The notes: generated by a model not told the origin, from the letters alone. DNA of 64,000 bases from Oerskovia flava (GCF_026163685.1 NZ_JAOXSR010000003.1:186001-250000); one strand, 5' to 3'; positions 7,371-15,885 are shown, counted from the stretch's first letter. A program made the numbers and translations.

Positions 7371-8774
7371 ATGTCTACTTTCATCAGGCGTGCGCTGAGG
7401 ACAGCGCTCGTCACAGGCGGCCTGCTGGTCGCAGGGGCCACAGCGGCCCACGCATCCGAGGGCGAGCTCCTCGGAGACATCGAGCTCGACCTGTCGGTCG
7501 ACGTCTCGCTCAGCGAGGTCGCGGACGTCCTGCCCGACATCGCGGTCGACGCCCCCGTCACCGTGCCCGTCGACGTGAACGACGTCGCGGTGGCGGTCCT
7601 CGGGGACGCCACGGTCGAGAGCGCACCGGCTTCCGAGCCGGCCCCGTCCCCGGCGCCTGCGCCTGTGCCCGAGCCGGCTGACGTCTCGGTGAATGCCCCG
7701 ATCACGGTTCCGGTGAACGTGTCGGACGTCGCGGTCGCCGTCCTGGGTGACGCTGCCGTGGAGTCGGGCTCGCAGGAGCCCGCTGAGGAGCCCGCTGAGG
7801 AGCCGGCTGAGGGGTCGGCGTCGGGTTCGGACGTGTCGGTGAACGCACCGATCACGGTTCCGGTGAATGTGTCGGACATCGCTGTCGGTGTGCTGGGTGA
7901 CGCCGTGGTCGGGTCCTCCGGCGGAGGCTCGGACGGGCCTGCGCAGGAGCCGGCTGAGGGGTCGGCGTCGGGTTCGGACGTGTCGGTGAACGCACCGATC
8001 ACGGTTCCGGTGAATGTGTCGGACATCGCTGTCGGTGTGCTGGGTGACGCGGTCGTCGGTGCAGGCGCGACCGGCGGCTCCGACGGGCTCCTGGGTGGCG
8101 GACTGGACCTCGACGACCTCCTCGCCGGGGACGGGCTGCTCGACCTCGACGGCGTGCTGGACCTGGACGGTCTGCTCGACGGTGACGGTCTGCTGGGCGT
8201 CCTGCCCAGCATCGACCTGAACGTGCCGGTGACGGTCCCTGTCGACGTCTCCTGCCTCGCCGTGGGCCTGCTGGGCGACGCCTCGGCCGGATGCGCGGCG
8301 GCGCTCGTGCCGACCGACCCGACCGACCCGACGGATCCCACGGACCCGACGGATCCCACGGACCCGACGGATCCCACGGACCCGACGGATCCCACGGACC
8401 CGACGGATCCCACGGATCCCACGGACCCGACGGACCCGACGGACCCGACGGACCCCACCGACCCGTCCGACCCGACGACCCCGGGAACGACGACCCCCGT
8501 GGTCAACGTGGTGGTCCCGGGTGCCGGTTCAGGTAACGCCGGCTCTGGCGTCGGTTCCGGTCTCGCCTCCGGCTCGGGCGCGACGAGCGCGAGCGGAGCG
8601 GCCACGGCGGGTGCGCAGGCCGCGCCCGGCGCGCTCGCCACGACGGGTAGCTCGGACATGGGTCTCCTGCTCATGGCCGGGATGTTCCTGGCCATGGGTC
8701 TGGCGACGCGTGCGCTGCGTCGTCGGTCGTGGACCGCGGACCCCGCGGCCTACGAGACGCGACTCCGCGGCTGA
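7371..8774 (+). CDS. Chaplin-like multi-repeat surface protein with LATTG sortase signal
   Basis: 467-residue secreted protein. It starts at ATG 7371 behind a clear AAGGAGAG ribosome site. A signal peptide ends near GATAAHA. Five copies of a ~25-residue unit follow, of the form APITVPVNVSDIAVGVLGDA, separated by Glu/Pro/Ser linkers. The fifth copy has a Cys pair (VSCLAVGLLGDASAGCA). The unit resembles the chaplin domain of Streptomyces (VPVNVCGNTVNVIG) in its alternating Val/Pro/Asn pattern and small C-terminal Cys pair, so an amyloid-like or adhesive surface role is inferred. Then come 17 Thr-Asp-Pro units, a Gly/Ser/Ala spacer, and LATTG followed by a hydrophobic helix and RRR. This is the LAXTG signal used by class E sortases. 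No sortase lies in the window. Confidence 0.8.
   Translation: MSTFIRRALRTALVTGGLLVAGATAAHASEGELLGDIELDLSVDVSLSEVADVLPDIAVDAPVTVPVDVNDVAVAVLGDATVESAPASEPAPSPAPAPVPEPADVSVNAPITVPVNVSDVAVAVLGDAAVESGSQEPAEEPAEEPAEGSASGSDVSVNAPITVPVNVSDIAVGVLGDAVVGSSGGGSDGPAQEPAEGSASGSDVSVNAPITVPVNVSDIAVGVLGDAVVGAGATGGSDGLLGGGLDLDDLLAGDGLLDLDGVLDLDGLLDGDGLLGVLPSIDLNVPVTVPVDVSCLAVGLLGDASAGCAAALVPTDPTDPTDPTDPTDPTDPTDPTDPTDPTDPTDPTDPTDPTDPTDPTDPTDPSDPTTPGTTTPVVNVVVPGAGSGNAGSGVGSGLASGSGATSASGAATAGAQAAPGALATTGSSDMGLLLMAGMFLAMGLATRALRRRSWTADPAAYETRLRG
7798..8050 (+). repeat. Two identical 106-bp direct repeats within the chaplin-like gene
   Basis: Bases 7798-7903 and 7945-8050 are identical by eye, offset by 147 bp (49 codons). 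Each encodes a linker end plus one VNAPITVPVNVSDIAVG unit. Identity at DNA level implies recent duplication or gene conversion. Confidence 0.85.
8313..8465 (+). repeat. Thr-Asp-Pro codon tandem repeat (17 units of 9 bp)
   Basis: Seventeen consecutive TDP triplets. Many alternate between ACGGATCCC and ACGGACCCG, giving a higher-order 18-bp unit. It encodes the extended stalk of the chaplin-like protein and would be prone to length change by slippage. Confidence 0.9.
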
Positions 8775-8788
8775 CGGAGCCGCCGTTC

Positions 8789-8822
8789 GCCGGGCCGTCC
8801 GGGTCACCCCGGACGGCCCGGC
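8789..8822 (+). terminator. Hairpin terminator after the chaplin-like gene
   Basis: Perfect 15-bp stem (8789-8803 with 8808-8822) and a TCAC loop, 15 bp past the stop codon at 8774. There is no T-run, as is usual in very GC-rich actinobacteria. Confidence 0.75.
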
Positions 8823-8930
8823 CTCCCGGCCGACCGCGCCACTGCGCCCGGTCGCGCCCCACCTCACAACAGCCGTCGCGGGATCGCCGCGCCGGCCCTG
8901 AAGCTGCCTCCGCAGAGCAAGGGTGCTGCT

Positions 8931-11414
8931 ATGTCGAACGGTTCACCTCGTCGTCGTTCCCGAGACCGTCGGTACGACGACGGCCCCCCGCACGGAGCCC
9001 GTGGTCGCGGTCTCGTCTCCGCGCCACCGCACCAGGTCTGGACAGAGCTGCGCACCGTCGAGCTCGACGCGCTCCGGGAGGTCGCGTGCGCCCGGCCGAC
9101 GACGTCGCAGGTGGGAGTCCTCGTCGTCGGTCCGGAAGGGTCGGGCCGCACGACCCTCCTCAGCAGGTTCGCGGCGAGCCTCGACGGCGTCGTGGTACGG
9201 GTGTCGGCGCGCCCGACCGACGGCGCGCCGCTGCGGCTCGCGCGCAGCGTCGCTCGTCAGCTGGCGGACGCGGCCCGCCACGGCGCCGCCGTGCATCCGC
9301 GCCTGCTGGAGCTCGCCGACGCGGCCGACAGCACCAAGACCGGCACGCTCTCGCAGGAGCCGGCCCTGACCCCCGACCAGGTCGAAGGCGAGGCCACGCC
9401 GTGCTGGGTGCTCATCGACGACGTCGAGCACACGGACCCGGACGGGCGCCGAGTGCTGGCGCTGCTCGCCACGCACGGTGCGGCGCTCGGGTGCGGGGTC
9501 GTGGCGACGGCGCTCGCCGGCAGCAGGGTGCCGGAGCTCCATGGATGGTCCCGGGTGCCGTTGGCGCCCGCCCGGCAGCGGCACGTCGCCGAGGCGGCCC
9601 TGCGCACGCGGGGGGTGCACGTGCCGGACGAGGTCGTTCGGGAGGTCCTGCGGGCGGGGGAGGGGAGCCTCGCCGTGGTGGACGAGATCCTCGGGTCGCT
9701 CGGCACCGCCCCCCTGCACGGGACGGGTTCCCTGCGGGACCCGCTGCCGCTCGGTCCGGTCGCGCGCGCCACGGCGCGCCGCCGGTTGGACCGCGTCCCG
9801 ACCGTCCACCTGCCGCTCCTGCGCGTGGTCGCGGCCGTCGGCCGCCTCGACCTCGCGATCGCCGACCTTCTCGCGGAAGGCTCGCGCTGGCCGTCCGTCT
9901 GCCAGGTCCCGCCGGGGGTGCTGACCGTCCGCGGCGGACGGGTCCGGCTCACGTCCGAGCTGGTGCGAGGGCTGCTGCGTGAGCGCATGACGCCCGACGA
10001 CGTCGCGGCGGTCCACCACAGGGTGCTCACCGAGTGCGCGGGGATGGAGGACGCGGAGTCGACGCGGCTGCGCCGTGCCGCCGCGTCACCGCACACCCCG
10101 GAGCTGGCGGACGATGTGCTCCGGTCGGCCGAGGAGGCGCTCGCGCAGGGCGAGGGCCGTCGTGCCCGAGAGCTCCTTGACCTCGGTGCGCGGCACGTCG
10201 CGGTGCGCCACCGCGCGCGGCTCGCCGTCCTCGAGGCACGTGTCGCGTTCGAGCGGGGTCACCTCGACGACGCCGTCGTGCTCAGTGCGCGTTCGCTGCC
10301 GAGGCTGCCGCCGTCGCCGGAGCGGCTGCGGATCGGGCGGGTCCACGTCATCGCGTCGACCCTCGTGAGCGGCGACGTCCCGGTCGACCTCGCGCACCGG
10401 CTGTGCCGTGAGCACGCCGGGACCGAGCCTGAGGAGACGCTCGGGTTCGCCTACGAGGTCGCGCAGATGTGCGTCCTGGCGGACCGCCTCGACGACGCGA
10501 GCGACTTCCTCGCCGTCACCGAGGGGATGTCCCCGATGTCGCGGCACGATCTCGCCGTGCACCAGCTCCTCGGCCAGCAGATCACCCCAGACGACCACTC
10601 GGCCAGGGCGATGCGCGACACCCGGGTCCGGGGGTTCCGCACGGACTACGAGCTCGTCGTGCGGGTGTGCGACCTGCTGCGATCCGGGCACAGCGCCGAG
10701 GCGTCGCAGGCGCTCGGCGCGGTCTCGCGCGAACGTGTCTCGGCGACCACGCGGCTGCTCCTGGCGATCGCGGGCTGCGAGGCGCTGCGCGCCGGGGGTC
10801 AGCCCTATGCGCTGCGGTCCGTGCTGCAGGAGCTCGACGCGTCCGTCTCGCTCGGGCGGTTCGCGACGGGACGCCGGGTGGCCCTCTGGTTCGAGACGGC
10901 GGCGTCCGCCGGGGCGTGGGTGCCCGACCACGTCGAGGTGGTGGCGCAGACCTGGCTGCGAGCGGCCGACGTCGGGCCGGCGCAGGCGAGGGTTCTGCTC
11001 GCCCGCGGCTGGTGGCACCTCGCGTGCGGGCGGTCCGAGCCCGCGCTCCAGGACCTGCTGCGGGCGTGGCGCTCGTGCGACGTGCCGGGTGTGCCGGCCC
11101 ACCGCGGCGAGCACGAGGTGCGGGCCGCGACGAGCGTGCTCCTCGTCGACGCGCTCGTCGCTCGCGGGCGGCCCGACGACGCGAAGCGGCACCGCGCAGC
11201 GGTCACCTCCTCGCCGGAGGTGCTCGGTGCGGCGGCGCCGCTCGTCGCCGCGGTGGGTGCGGCGTTCTGCGACCCGGACGCCGACGAGGGGCGGTACGTC
11301 GAGATCGCGCAGCACCTCCACGACGGGACGCACTCGCCGTGGTTGCGCCAGGTCGTCGCGGCGGCGTGCGAGCGTCGGCTCGTCGGGGACGTGCTCGCCG
11401 TCAGGCGAGCGTGA
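8931..11414 (+). CDS. STAND/LuxR-type ATPase without DNA-binding domain
   Basis: 827-residue cytoplasmic protein. A P-loop (VVGPEGSGRTTLLSRFA, about residues 63-79) and a Walker B (CWVLIDDVEHTD, about 157-168) define an AAA/STAND ATPase core. The next ~250 residues fit the winged-helix and sensor parts of MalT/LuxR-type STAND proteins. The C-terminal ~400 residues are helical repeats (ARELLDLGARHVAVRHRARL, LLARGWWHLACGRSEPALQD) like TPR/SNAP arrays. The LuxR helix-turn-helix normally found at the end is missing, so it may signal through a partner rather than bind DNA. ATG 8931 follows AAGGG. It lies directly downstream of the chaplin-like gene and convergent with gntP, overlapping it by 14 bp. 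Confidence 0.75.
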   Translation: MSNGSPRRRSRDRRYDDGPPHGARGRGLVSAPPHQVWTELRTVELDALREVACARPTTSQVGVLVVGPEGSGRTTLLSRFAASLDGVVVRVSARPTDGAPLRLARSVARQLADAARHGAAVHPRLLELADAADSTKTGTLSQEPALTPDQVEGEATPCWVLIDDVEHTDPDGRRVLALLATHGAALGCGVVATALAGSRVPELHGWSRVPLAPARQRHVAEAALRTRGVHVPDEVVREVLRAGEGSLAVVDEILGSLGTAPLHGTGSLRDPLPLGPVARATARRRLDRVPTVHLPLLRVVAAVGRLDLAIADLLAEGSRWPSVCQVPPGVLTVRGGRVRLTSELVRGLLRERMTPDDVAAVHHRVLTECAGMEDAESTRLRRAAASPHTPELADDVLRSAEEALAQGEGRRARELLDLGARHVAVRHRARLAVLEARVAFERGHLDDAVVLSARSLPRLPPSPERLRIGRVHVIASTLVSGDVPVDLAHRLCREHAGTEPEETLGFAYEVAQMCVLADRLDDASDFLAVTEGMSPMSRHDLAVHQLLGQQITPDDHSARAMRDTRVRGFRTDYELVVRVCDLLRSGHSAEASQALGAVSRERVSATTRLLLAIAGCEALRAGGQPYALRSVLQELDASVSLGRFATGRRVALWFETAASAGAWVPDHVEVVAQTWLRAADVGPAQARVLLARGWWHLACGRSEPALQDLLRAWRSCDVPGVPAHRGEHEVRAATSVLLVDALVARGRPDDAKRHRAAVTSSPEVLGAAAPLVAAVGAAFCDPDADEGRYVEIAQHLHDGTHSPWLRQVVAAACERRLVGDVLAVRRA

Positions 11415-12783
11415 ACGCCAACCAGGCGAGCGCGAAGCCCATGACACCGATCGCAGTCTCCATGACGGTCCACGTGCGCAGGGTCGTCTTGACGTCCATG
11501 TCGAAGAACCGGCCGACGAGCCAGAACCCTGAGTCGTTGACGTGGCTGAGGACGACGGACCCGGCGGCGACCGCGAGGACGATCGCGGCGAGCTCCACCG
11601 CGCCGTACCCGCCGGCGGCGACGGCCGGGGCGATGAGTCCCGCTGCGGTCGTCAGGGCGACGGTCGCGGAGCCCTGGGCGACGCGCAGGATCGCCGCGAC
11701 GAGGAAGCCAGCGACGATGACGGGGAGGCCGAGGTCGGAGAGCACGTCGGCCAGGGCGTCGCCGATGCCCGTAGCCCGCAGGACGCCGCCGAACATGCCA
11801 CCGGCACCGGTGATGAGGATGACGGAGGCGACGGGGCCGAGTGCCGAGTCGAGGGTCTTCTCGAGCGCGGTGCCGCTCACGCCACGGCGGCGTCCGAGCA
11901 CCCAGGAGGCGACCAGGACGGTGATGAGCAGCGCGACAGGCGTCGCTCCGATGGCGCGCAGGGCCTGCACGACGAGGCTCTCGCGGTCGACGAGTCCGGC
12001 CACGGCGGCGGCGTCGAGGCCGGTGTTCGCGAAGATCAGCACGAGGGGCAGCAGCAGCAGGAGGATGACCGTGCGGAACGCCGGCGGGTTCGCGATCTGG
12101 TCGTCGTCGGCGCGGCCCAGCAGGTCCGGGACGGGCAGCACGAACCGGCGACCGGCCCAGCGGGCGAAGAGGTAGCAGGTGACATACCAGGTGGGGACCG
12201 CGATGACGAGCCCGAGCGCGATGACGACGCCGATGTTCGCGCCGAGGAACTCGGACGCCGCGACCGGACCGGGGTGGGGCGGCACGAAGATGTGCATCAC
12301 CGAGAACGCACCGGCGACGGTGAGCCCGTAGAGGAGCAGCGACCCGCCGAGGCGGCGCGCGACGGAGAAGACGATCGGCAGCATCACGACGAGGCCGGCG
12401 TCGAAGAAGATGGGGAACCCGAAGATCAGGGAGGCCACACCGAGGGCCAGGGGCGCGCGCTTCTCGCCGAAGCGGTTGATGAGCGAGTCGGCCATGACCT
12501 GGGCGCCGCCGCTCGTCTCGACCAGCCGACCGAGCATCGCGCCGAGCCCGACGAGGAGCGCGACGCCGGCGAGCGTGCTGCCGAACCCGGCCGTGAGGAT
12601 CTCGACCACCGACCCGGTGGGGAGCCCGGCGGCGAGCGCGGTGAGGAGGCTGACGAGGATCAGCGCGAGGAACGCGTGCACGCGCAGCTTGATGATGAGC
12701 ACGAGCAGGACGGCGATCGCGCCGGCGGCGATGGCGAGCAGCGGGCCGGCGGTGAGCGTCTGGGTCCAGTCTTCGGGTGGCAT
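11401..12783 (-). CDS. gntP: Gluconate:H+ symporter, GntP family
   Basis: 460-residue inner-membrane carrier with about 12-14 hydrophobic segments that imports gluconate (or a related sugar acid) with protons. Family blocks include GFGSTLAGVALLVGLGAMLG, the FGFPIFFDAGLVVMLPIVFS segment, HPGPVAA and AGGMFGGVLRATGIG, with the terminal LSHVNDSGFWLVGRFFDMDV. It follows gntK by 45 bp on the same strand, with gntR divergent, so the three form a standard gluconate uptake and phosphorylation module. Its stop overlaps the 3' end of the convergent ATPase gene by 14 bp. Confidence 0.93.
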   Translation of the reverse strand: MPPEDWTQTLTAGPLLAIAAGAIAVLLVLIIKLRVHAFLALILVSLLTALAAGLPTGSVVEILTAGFGSTLAGVALLVGLGAMLGRLVETSGGAQVMADSLINRFGEKRAPLALGVASLIFGFPIFFDAGLVVMLPIVFSVARRLGGSLLLYGLTVAGAFSVMHIFVPPHPGPVAASEFLGANIGVVIALGLVIAVPTWYVTCYLFARWAGRRFVLPVPDLLGRADDDQIANPPAFRTVILLLLLPLVLIFANTGLDAAAVAGLVDRESLVVQALRAIGATPVALLITVLVASWVLGRRRGVSGTALEKTLDSALGPVASVILITGAGGMFGGVLRATGIGDALADVLSDLGLPVIVAGFLVAAILRVAQGSATVALTTAAGLIAPAVAAGGYGAVELAAIVLAVAAGSVVLSHVNDSGFWLVGRFFDMDVKTTLRTWTVMETAIGVMGFALAWLAFTLA

Positions 12784-12828
12784 GAGGTCTCCATCGACGG
12801 GTGGGTACAGGCGGGCGGGTGCTGCGGT

Positions 12829-13410
12829 TCAGGCGCGGGCGTCGAGGACCTGTCGGACGATCTCTTCCGGGGTGAGCCGGACGTCGATCGTCAGCCCGTC
12901 CTCGTCGTCGTCGAGGGGTTCGAGGGTGGCGAGCTGGGACGGGAGCAGCGACGGCGGCATGAAGTGTCCGGTCCGGCGCTGCATCCGCTCGGCGATCATC
13001 TCGACCGTCCCGGCGAGGTGCACGAACCGCACGCGCCCGTGCGCCTCGCGCAGCAGGTCGCGGTAGCTGCGGCGCAGTGCCGAGCAGGTGACGACGGCGG
13101 AGGTCCCCGCGTCGGCCTGCTCCGTGAGCCAGTCCCGCATCTGCTCGAGCCAGGGCCAGCGGTCCTGGTCGGTCAGCGGGGTGCCGGCGGACATCTTGTC
13201 GATGTTGGCCTGCGGGTGGAACTCGTCGGCCTCGGCGTAGGGCCGGCCGGTGCGTTCGGCGAGCAGTGCGGCGACGGTGGTCTTGCCGGACCCGGCGACG
13301 CCCATGACCACGAGGTGCTCGGGTGCGCCGGGTTCGAGCGCGGCACCGGTGGTGCGGGTGTCGAGGAGGTCGGGCGTTGCCTCGGCGTACGGGGTGACGT
13401 CTGCGTCCAT
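12829..13410 (-). CDS. gntK: Gluconokinase
   Basis: Phosphorylates gluconate to 6-phosphogluconate for the pentose phosphate pathway. The 193-residue protein has the GntK/shikimate-kinase-like P-loop VVMGVAGSGKTTVAALLA at about residues 35-52, then ADEFHPQANIDKMSAGTPL and DRWPWLEQMRDWL, which form the substrate site, and TCSALRRSYRDLLR. A ~30-residue N-terminal extension precedes the core. ATG 13410 was chosen. The frame further upstream runs through the operator region and lacks protein character. It is first in the gntK-gntP unit. Confidence 0.93.
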   Translation of the reverse strand: MDADVTPYAEATPDLLDTRTTGAALEPGAPEHLVVMGVAGSGKTTVAALLAERTGRPYAEADEFHPQANIDKMSAGTPLTDQDRWPWLEQMRDWLTEQADAGTSAVVTCSALRRSYRDLLREAHGRVRFVHLAGTVEMIAERMQRRTGHFMPPSLLPSQLATLEPLDDDEDGLTIDVRLTPEEIVRQVLDARA

Positions 13411-13489
13411 GGGTCTTCGCTCTCTGCGATGCGGTGTGACGGCGGTGTCGTGACGGCGGTGTCCAGGTGCGCGATCGAGCATGAACCAT

Positions 13490-13523
13490 TGGTGACACCT
13501 TTGGCAAGCCAATGGTGCGACCA
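13490..13523. promoter_or_regulatory. Paired FadR/GntR-type operator sites between gntK and gntR
   Basis: Two copies of the FadR-subfamily palindrome TGGT-N3-ACC(A/T) are present: 13490-13500 (TGGTGACACCT) and 13513-13523 (TGGTGCGACCA). Their centres are 23 bp apart, near two helical turns. A third palindrome, TTGGCAAGCCAA (13501-13512), lies between them. The right-hand site covers the -35 area of the gntR promoter. The GntR protein encoded next door is the obvious ligand-responsive binder. Confidence 0.6.
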
Positions 13524-13535
13524 ATCCAGGAGCCG

Positions 13536-13541
13536 TACTCT
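13536..13541 (+). promoter_or_regulatory. -10 box (TACTCT) of leaderless gntR
   Basis: TACTCT ends 7 nt before the ATG at 13548, placing the transcription start at the initiation codon. Confidence 0.55.
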
Positions 13542-13547
13542 CGTCGC

Positions 13548-14240
13548 ATGACTGCGACCGTGCTGCATACCCCGGTCCTGGACGCGCTCGGCGAGCGCAT
13601 CGCGAGCGGGGTCGCTCCTGCGGGTAGCACACTGACCCTCGAGTCGATCGGGGCGGAGTTCGGCGTCTCCCGCACCGTCACGCGCGAGGTCATGCGCATG
13701 CTGGAGAGCCTAGGCATGGTGCGCTCACGTCGCCGGGTGGGGATCGTCGTCCTGCCCGCCGACGACTGGAACGTGCTCGACCCGCGGGTGATCCGCTGGC
13801 GGCTCGCCGGCCCGGGACGTGTCGACCAGCTGCGCACCCTCACCGAGCTGCGCTGCGCCGTCGAACCGCTCGCCGCGGCCGGGGCGGCCCGCCACGCCAC
13901 CGACGACGCCCGCGCCGAGCTCTTGTCGCTCGCCGACCGCATGCGCGAGCTGGGAGAGGCCGGCCGGCTCGAGGAGTTCCTCGAGCTCGACGTCCGGATG
14001 CACGCGGTGCTGCTGCGGTCGAGCGGCAACGAGATGTTCGCCGCACTGACCGGCGTCGTCGCGGCGGTCCTCGCCGGCCGCACCCATCTCGGGCTGATGC
14101 CGCACGAGCCGGTCGACGAGGCGCTCGCCCTCCACGAGGAGGTCGCGCGTGCTGTCTCCGCCGCGGACCCGGTGCGCGCCGAGGCCGCGATGGCCCGGCT
14201 CGTCGGCGAGGTCCGCACCGCGCTCGATCCGCTGCCCTGA
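13548..14240 (+). CDS. GntR/FadR-family transcriptional regulator (gluconate)
   Basis: 230-residue repressor-type protein. The N-terminal winged helix-turn-helix includes LTLESIGAEFGVSRTVTREV and MLESLGMVRSRRRVGIVV. The C-terminal FCD all-helical domain (TELRCAVEPLAAAGAARHAT, ELDVRMHAVLLRSSGN) carries the Asp/His residues that bind a metal and a carboxylate ligand. Gluconate or 6-phosphogluconate is the likely effector, inferred from divergence with gntK-gntP. ATG 13548 has a TACTCT box 7 nt upstream and no Shine-Dalgarno, so the message is probably leaderless and autoregulated through the paired operators. Confidence 0.88.
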   Translation: MTATVLHTPVLDALGERIASGVAPAGSTLTLESIGAEFGVSRTVTREVMRMLESLGMVRSRRRVGIVVLPADDWNVLDPRVIRWRLAGPGRVDQLRTLTELRCAVEPLAAAGAARHATDDARAELLSLADRMRELGEAGRLEEFLELDVRMHAVLLRSSGNEMFAALTGVVAAVLAGRTHLGLMPHEPVDEALALHEEVARAVSAADPVRAEAAMARLVGEVRTALDPLP

Positions 14241-14341
14241 GCCGCGCGTCCGGCCCGGTCGGGGCCCGCGCGTTCGACGAGCGGGCAGGTGCGGCCGTCA
14301 CTAGTGTCGAAGGTGATGTCACGGCCGACGGGAGACCCCTC

Positions 14342-15841
14342 ATGAGCACAGGCAGCGGGACGCACAGCAGCTCCGGACCGGGCTCAGGCCCTGACCCGAC
14401 GGCAACGTCCCGGCTCAACGCCCGGGTCATCGGCATCTGTCTCGCCGCGGCGCTCGGCGGGTTCCTCTTCGGCTTCGACACGGCCGTCATCAACGGAGCG
14501 GTCGACGCCCTCGCCGACGAGTTCTCCCTCAACGCCGGGCTCAAGGGCTTCGCGGTCTCCTCCGCGCTCATCGGCTGTGCTGTCGGCGCCTGGTTCGCCG
14601 GACCGCTCGCGAACAAGCTCGGGCGCGTCAAGGTCATGCTGATCGCGGCGAGCCTGTTCCTTCTCTCCGCGATCGGGTCCGGGCTCGCGTTCGGCGTCGG
14701 CGACCTCATCCTCTGGCGGGTGATCGGTGGCCTGGGTGTCGGTGCGGCCTCCGTCATCGCCCCCGCCTACATCGCCGAGGTCTCGCCCGCGCGCGTGCGC
14801 GGGCGGCTGGGCTCGCTCCAGCAGCTCGCGATCGTCACCGGAATCTTCGTCGCCCTGCTCTCGGACGCCTGGCTCGCGGAGAGCGCGGGCGGCGCTGCCA
14901 ACACGCTGTGGCTCGGTCAGGAGGCGTGGCGGTGGATGTTCATGGCCGAGGCCGTCCCGGCGATCGCCTACGGCGCCTTCGCCCTGCGACTGCCCGAGTC
15001 GCCCCGCTATCTCGTCGGCAAGGGTGAGATCGAACGCGCGGCGCACGTCCTGCGGGACTTCACCGGCGTCTCTGACGTGACGCACAAGATCGAGGAGATC
15101 GAACGGTCCCTGAAGTCCGACAAGAAGGCGTCCCTGCACGACCTGCGCGGCAAACGTCTCGGCCTCAAGCCGATCGTGTGGTCCGGCATCCTGCTGTCCG
15201 TCTTCCAGCAGTTCGTCGGCATCAACGTGATCTTCTACTACTCCACGACGCTGTGGCGGTCCGTCGGCTTCACCGAGAGCGACGCGCTCACCATCACCGT
15301 CATCACGTCCGTGACGAACATCGTCGTGACCGTCGTCGCGATCATGCTCATCGACAAGATCGGACGTCGGCTGCTGCTGCTCATCGGGTCGTCCGGCATG
15401 TTCGTCTCGCTCGGGCTCATGGCGATCGCGTTCTCGAACGCGACGCTCGAGACCGCCGCGGACGGCACGACGTCGGCCACTCTCGACGGCGCGTGGGCGA
15501 CCGTCGCACTCGTCGCCGCGAACGCCTTCGTCGTGTTCTTCGGGGCGTCCTGGGGTCCGGTGGTCTGGGTGCTGCTCGGAGAGATGTTCCCCAACCGGAT
15601 CCGCGCGAGCGCGCTCGCGGTCGCGGCGGCAGCCCAGTGGATCGCGAACTTCGCCGTCTCGACGACCTTCCCCGCGCTCTCGGACCTGGGCCTGACGTTC
15701 GCCTACGGGCTGTATGCCTTCTTCGCGCTGCTGTCGTTCTTCTTCGTCTTCAGCAAGATCCCGGAGACCCGAGGTCAAGAGCTCGAGGACATGCGCGACG
15801 ACGCGATCATCAAGCGCGGCAAGATCGTCGAGCCCGCCTGA
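14342..15841 (+). CDS. Sugar porter family MFS transporter
   Basis: 499-residue proton-coupled or facilitative sugar carrier with 12 transmembrane helices. It has the family marks GFLFGFDTAVINGAV (helix 1), ARVRGRLGSLQQLAIVTG, PESPRYLVGKG after helix 6, QQFVGINVIFYYS (helix 7 sugar-binding motif) and the terminal PETRGQELEDM. Xylose, glucose, galactose or inositol are possible substrates. The ATG at 14342 has GGGAG upstream, and a TAGTGT -10 lies at 14302-14307. It follows gntR by about 100 bp on the same strand but seems to have its own promoter. It ends at the bidirectional hairpin shared with the response regulator gene. Confidence 0.9.
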   Translation: MSTGSGTHSSSGPGSGPDPTATSRLNARVIGICLAAALGGFLFGFDTAVINGAVDALADEFSLNAGLKGFAVSSALIGCAVGAWFAGPLANKLGRVKVMLIAASLFLLSAIGSGLAFGVGDLILWRVIGGLGVGAASVIAPAYIAEVSPARVRGRLGSLQQLAIVTGIFVALLSDAWLAESAGGAANTLWLGQEAWRWMFMAEAVPAIAYGAFALRLPESPRYLVGKGEIERAAHVLRDFTGVSDVTHKIEEIERSLKSDKKASLHDLRGKRLGLKPIVWSGILLSVFQQFVGINVIFYYSTTLWRSVGFTESDALTITVITSVTNIVVTVVAIMLIDKIGRRLLLLIGSSGMFVSLGLMAIAFSNATLETAADGTTSATLDGAWATVALVAANAFVVFFGASWGPVVWVLLGEMFPNRIRASALAVAAAAQWIANFAVSTTFPALSDLGLTFAYGLYAFFALLSFFFVFSKIPETRGQELEDMRDDAIIKRGKIVEPA

Positions 15842-15852
15842 ACGGCGAACTT

Positions 15853-15885
15853 CGCCTGACCCGTGCCGCGAGCACGGGTCAGGCG
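15853..15885. terminator. Bidirectional hairpin terminator
   Basis: Perfect 13-bp stem (15853-15865 with 15873-15885) around a 7-nt loop. It lies between the convergent sugar porter and response regulator genes, and the stop codon of the latter (15879-15881) is inside the right arm. Confidence 0.85.

Noticed and set aside
8313-8465. Possible CRISPR-like or regulatory array
   Set aside because: The 9-bp periodic sequence has no spacers, stays in frame and encodes TDP units of a secreted protein.
5906-8695. Very long open frame on the minus strand continuing from the LLM gene, with SVGSVG repeats
   Set aside because: It is the antisense of the Val/Pro and TDP repeats of the two plus-strand surface genes, which have signal peptides, ribosome sites and sensible domains. 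GC-rich repeats keep all frames open.
10805-14365. 1186-codon minus-strand open frame across the gluconate region
   Set aside because: Arg/Pro/His-rich, no family features, and it runs across gntP, gntK and gntR, all of which have clear family motifs.
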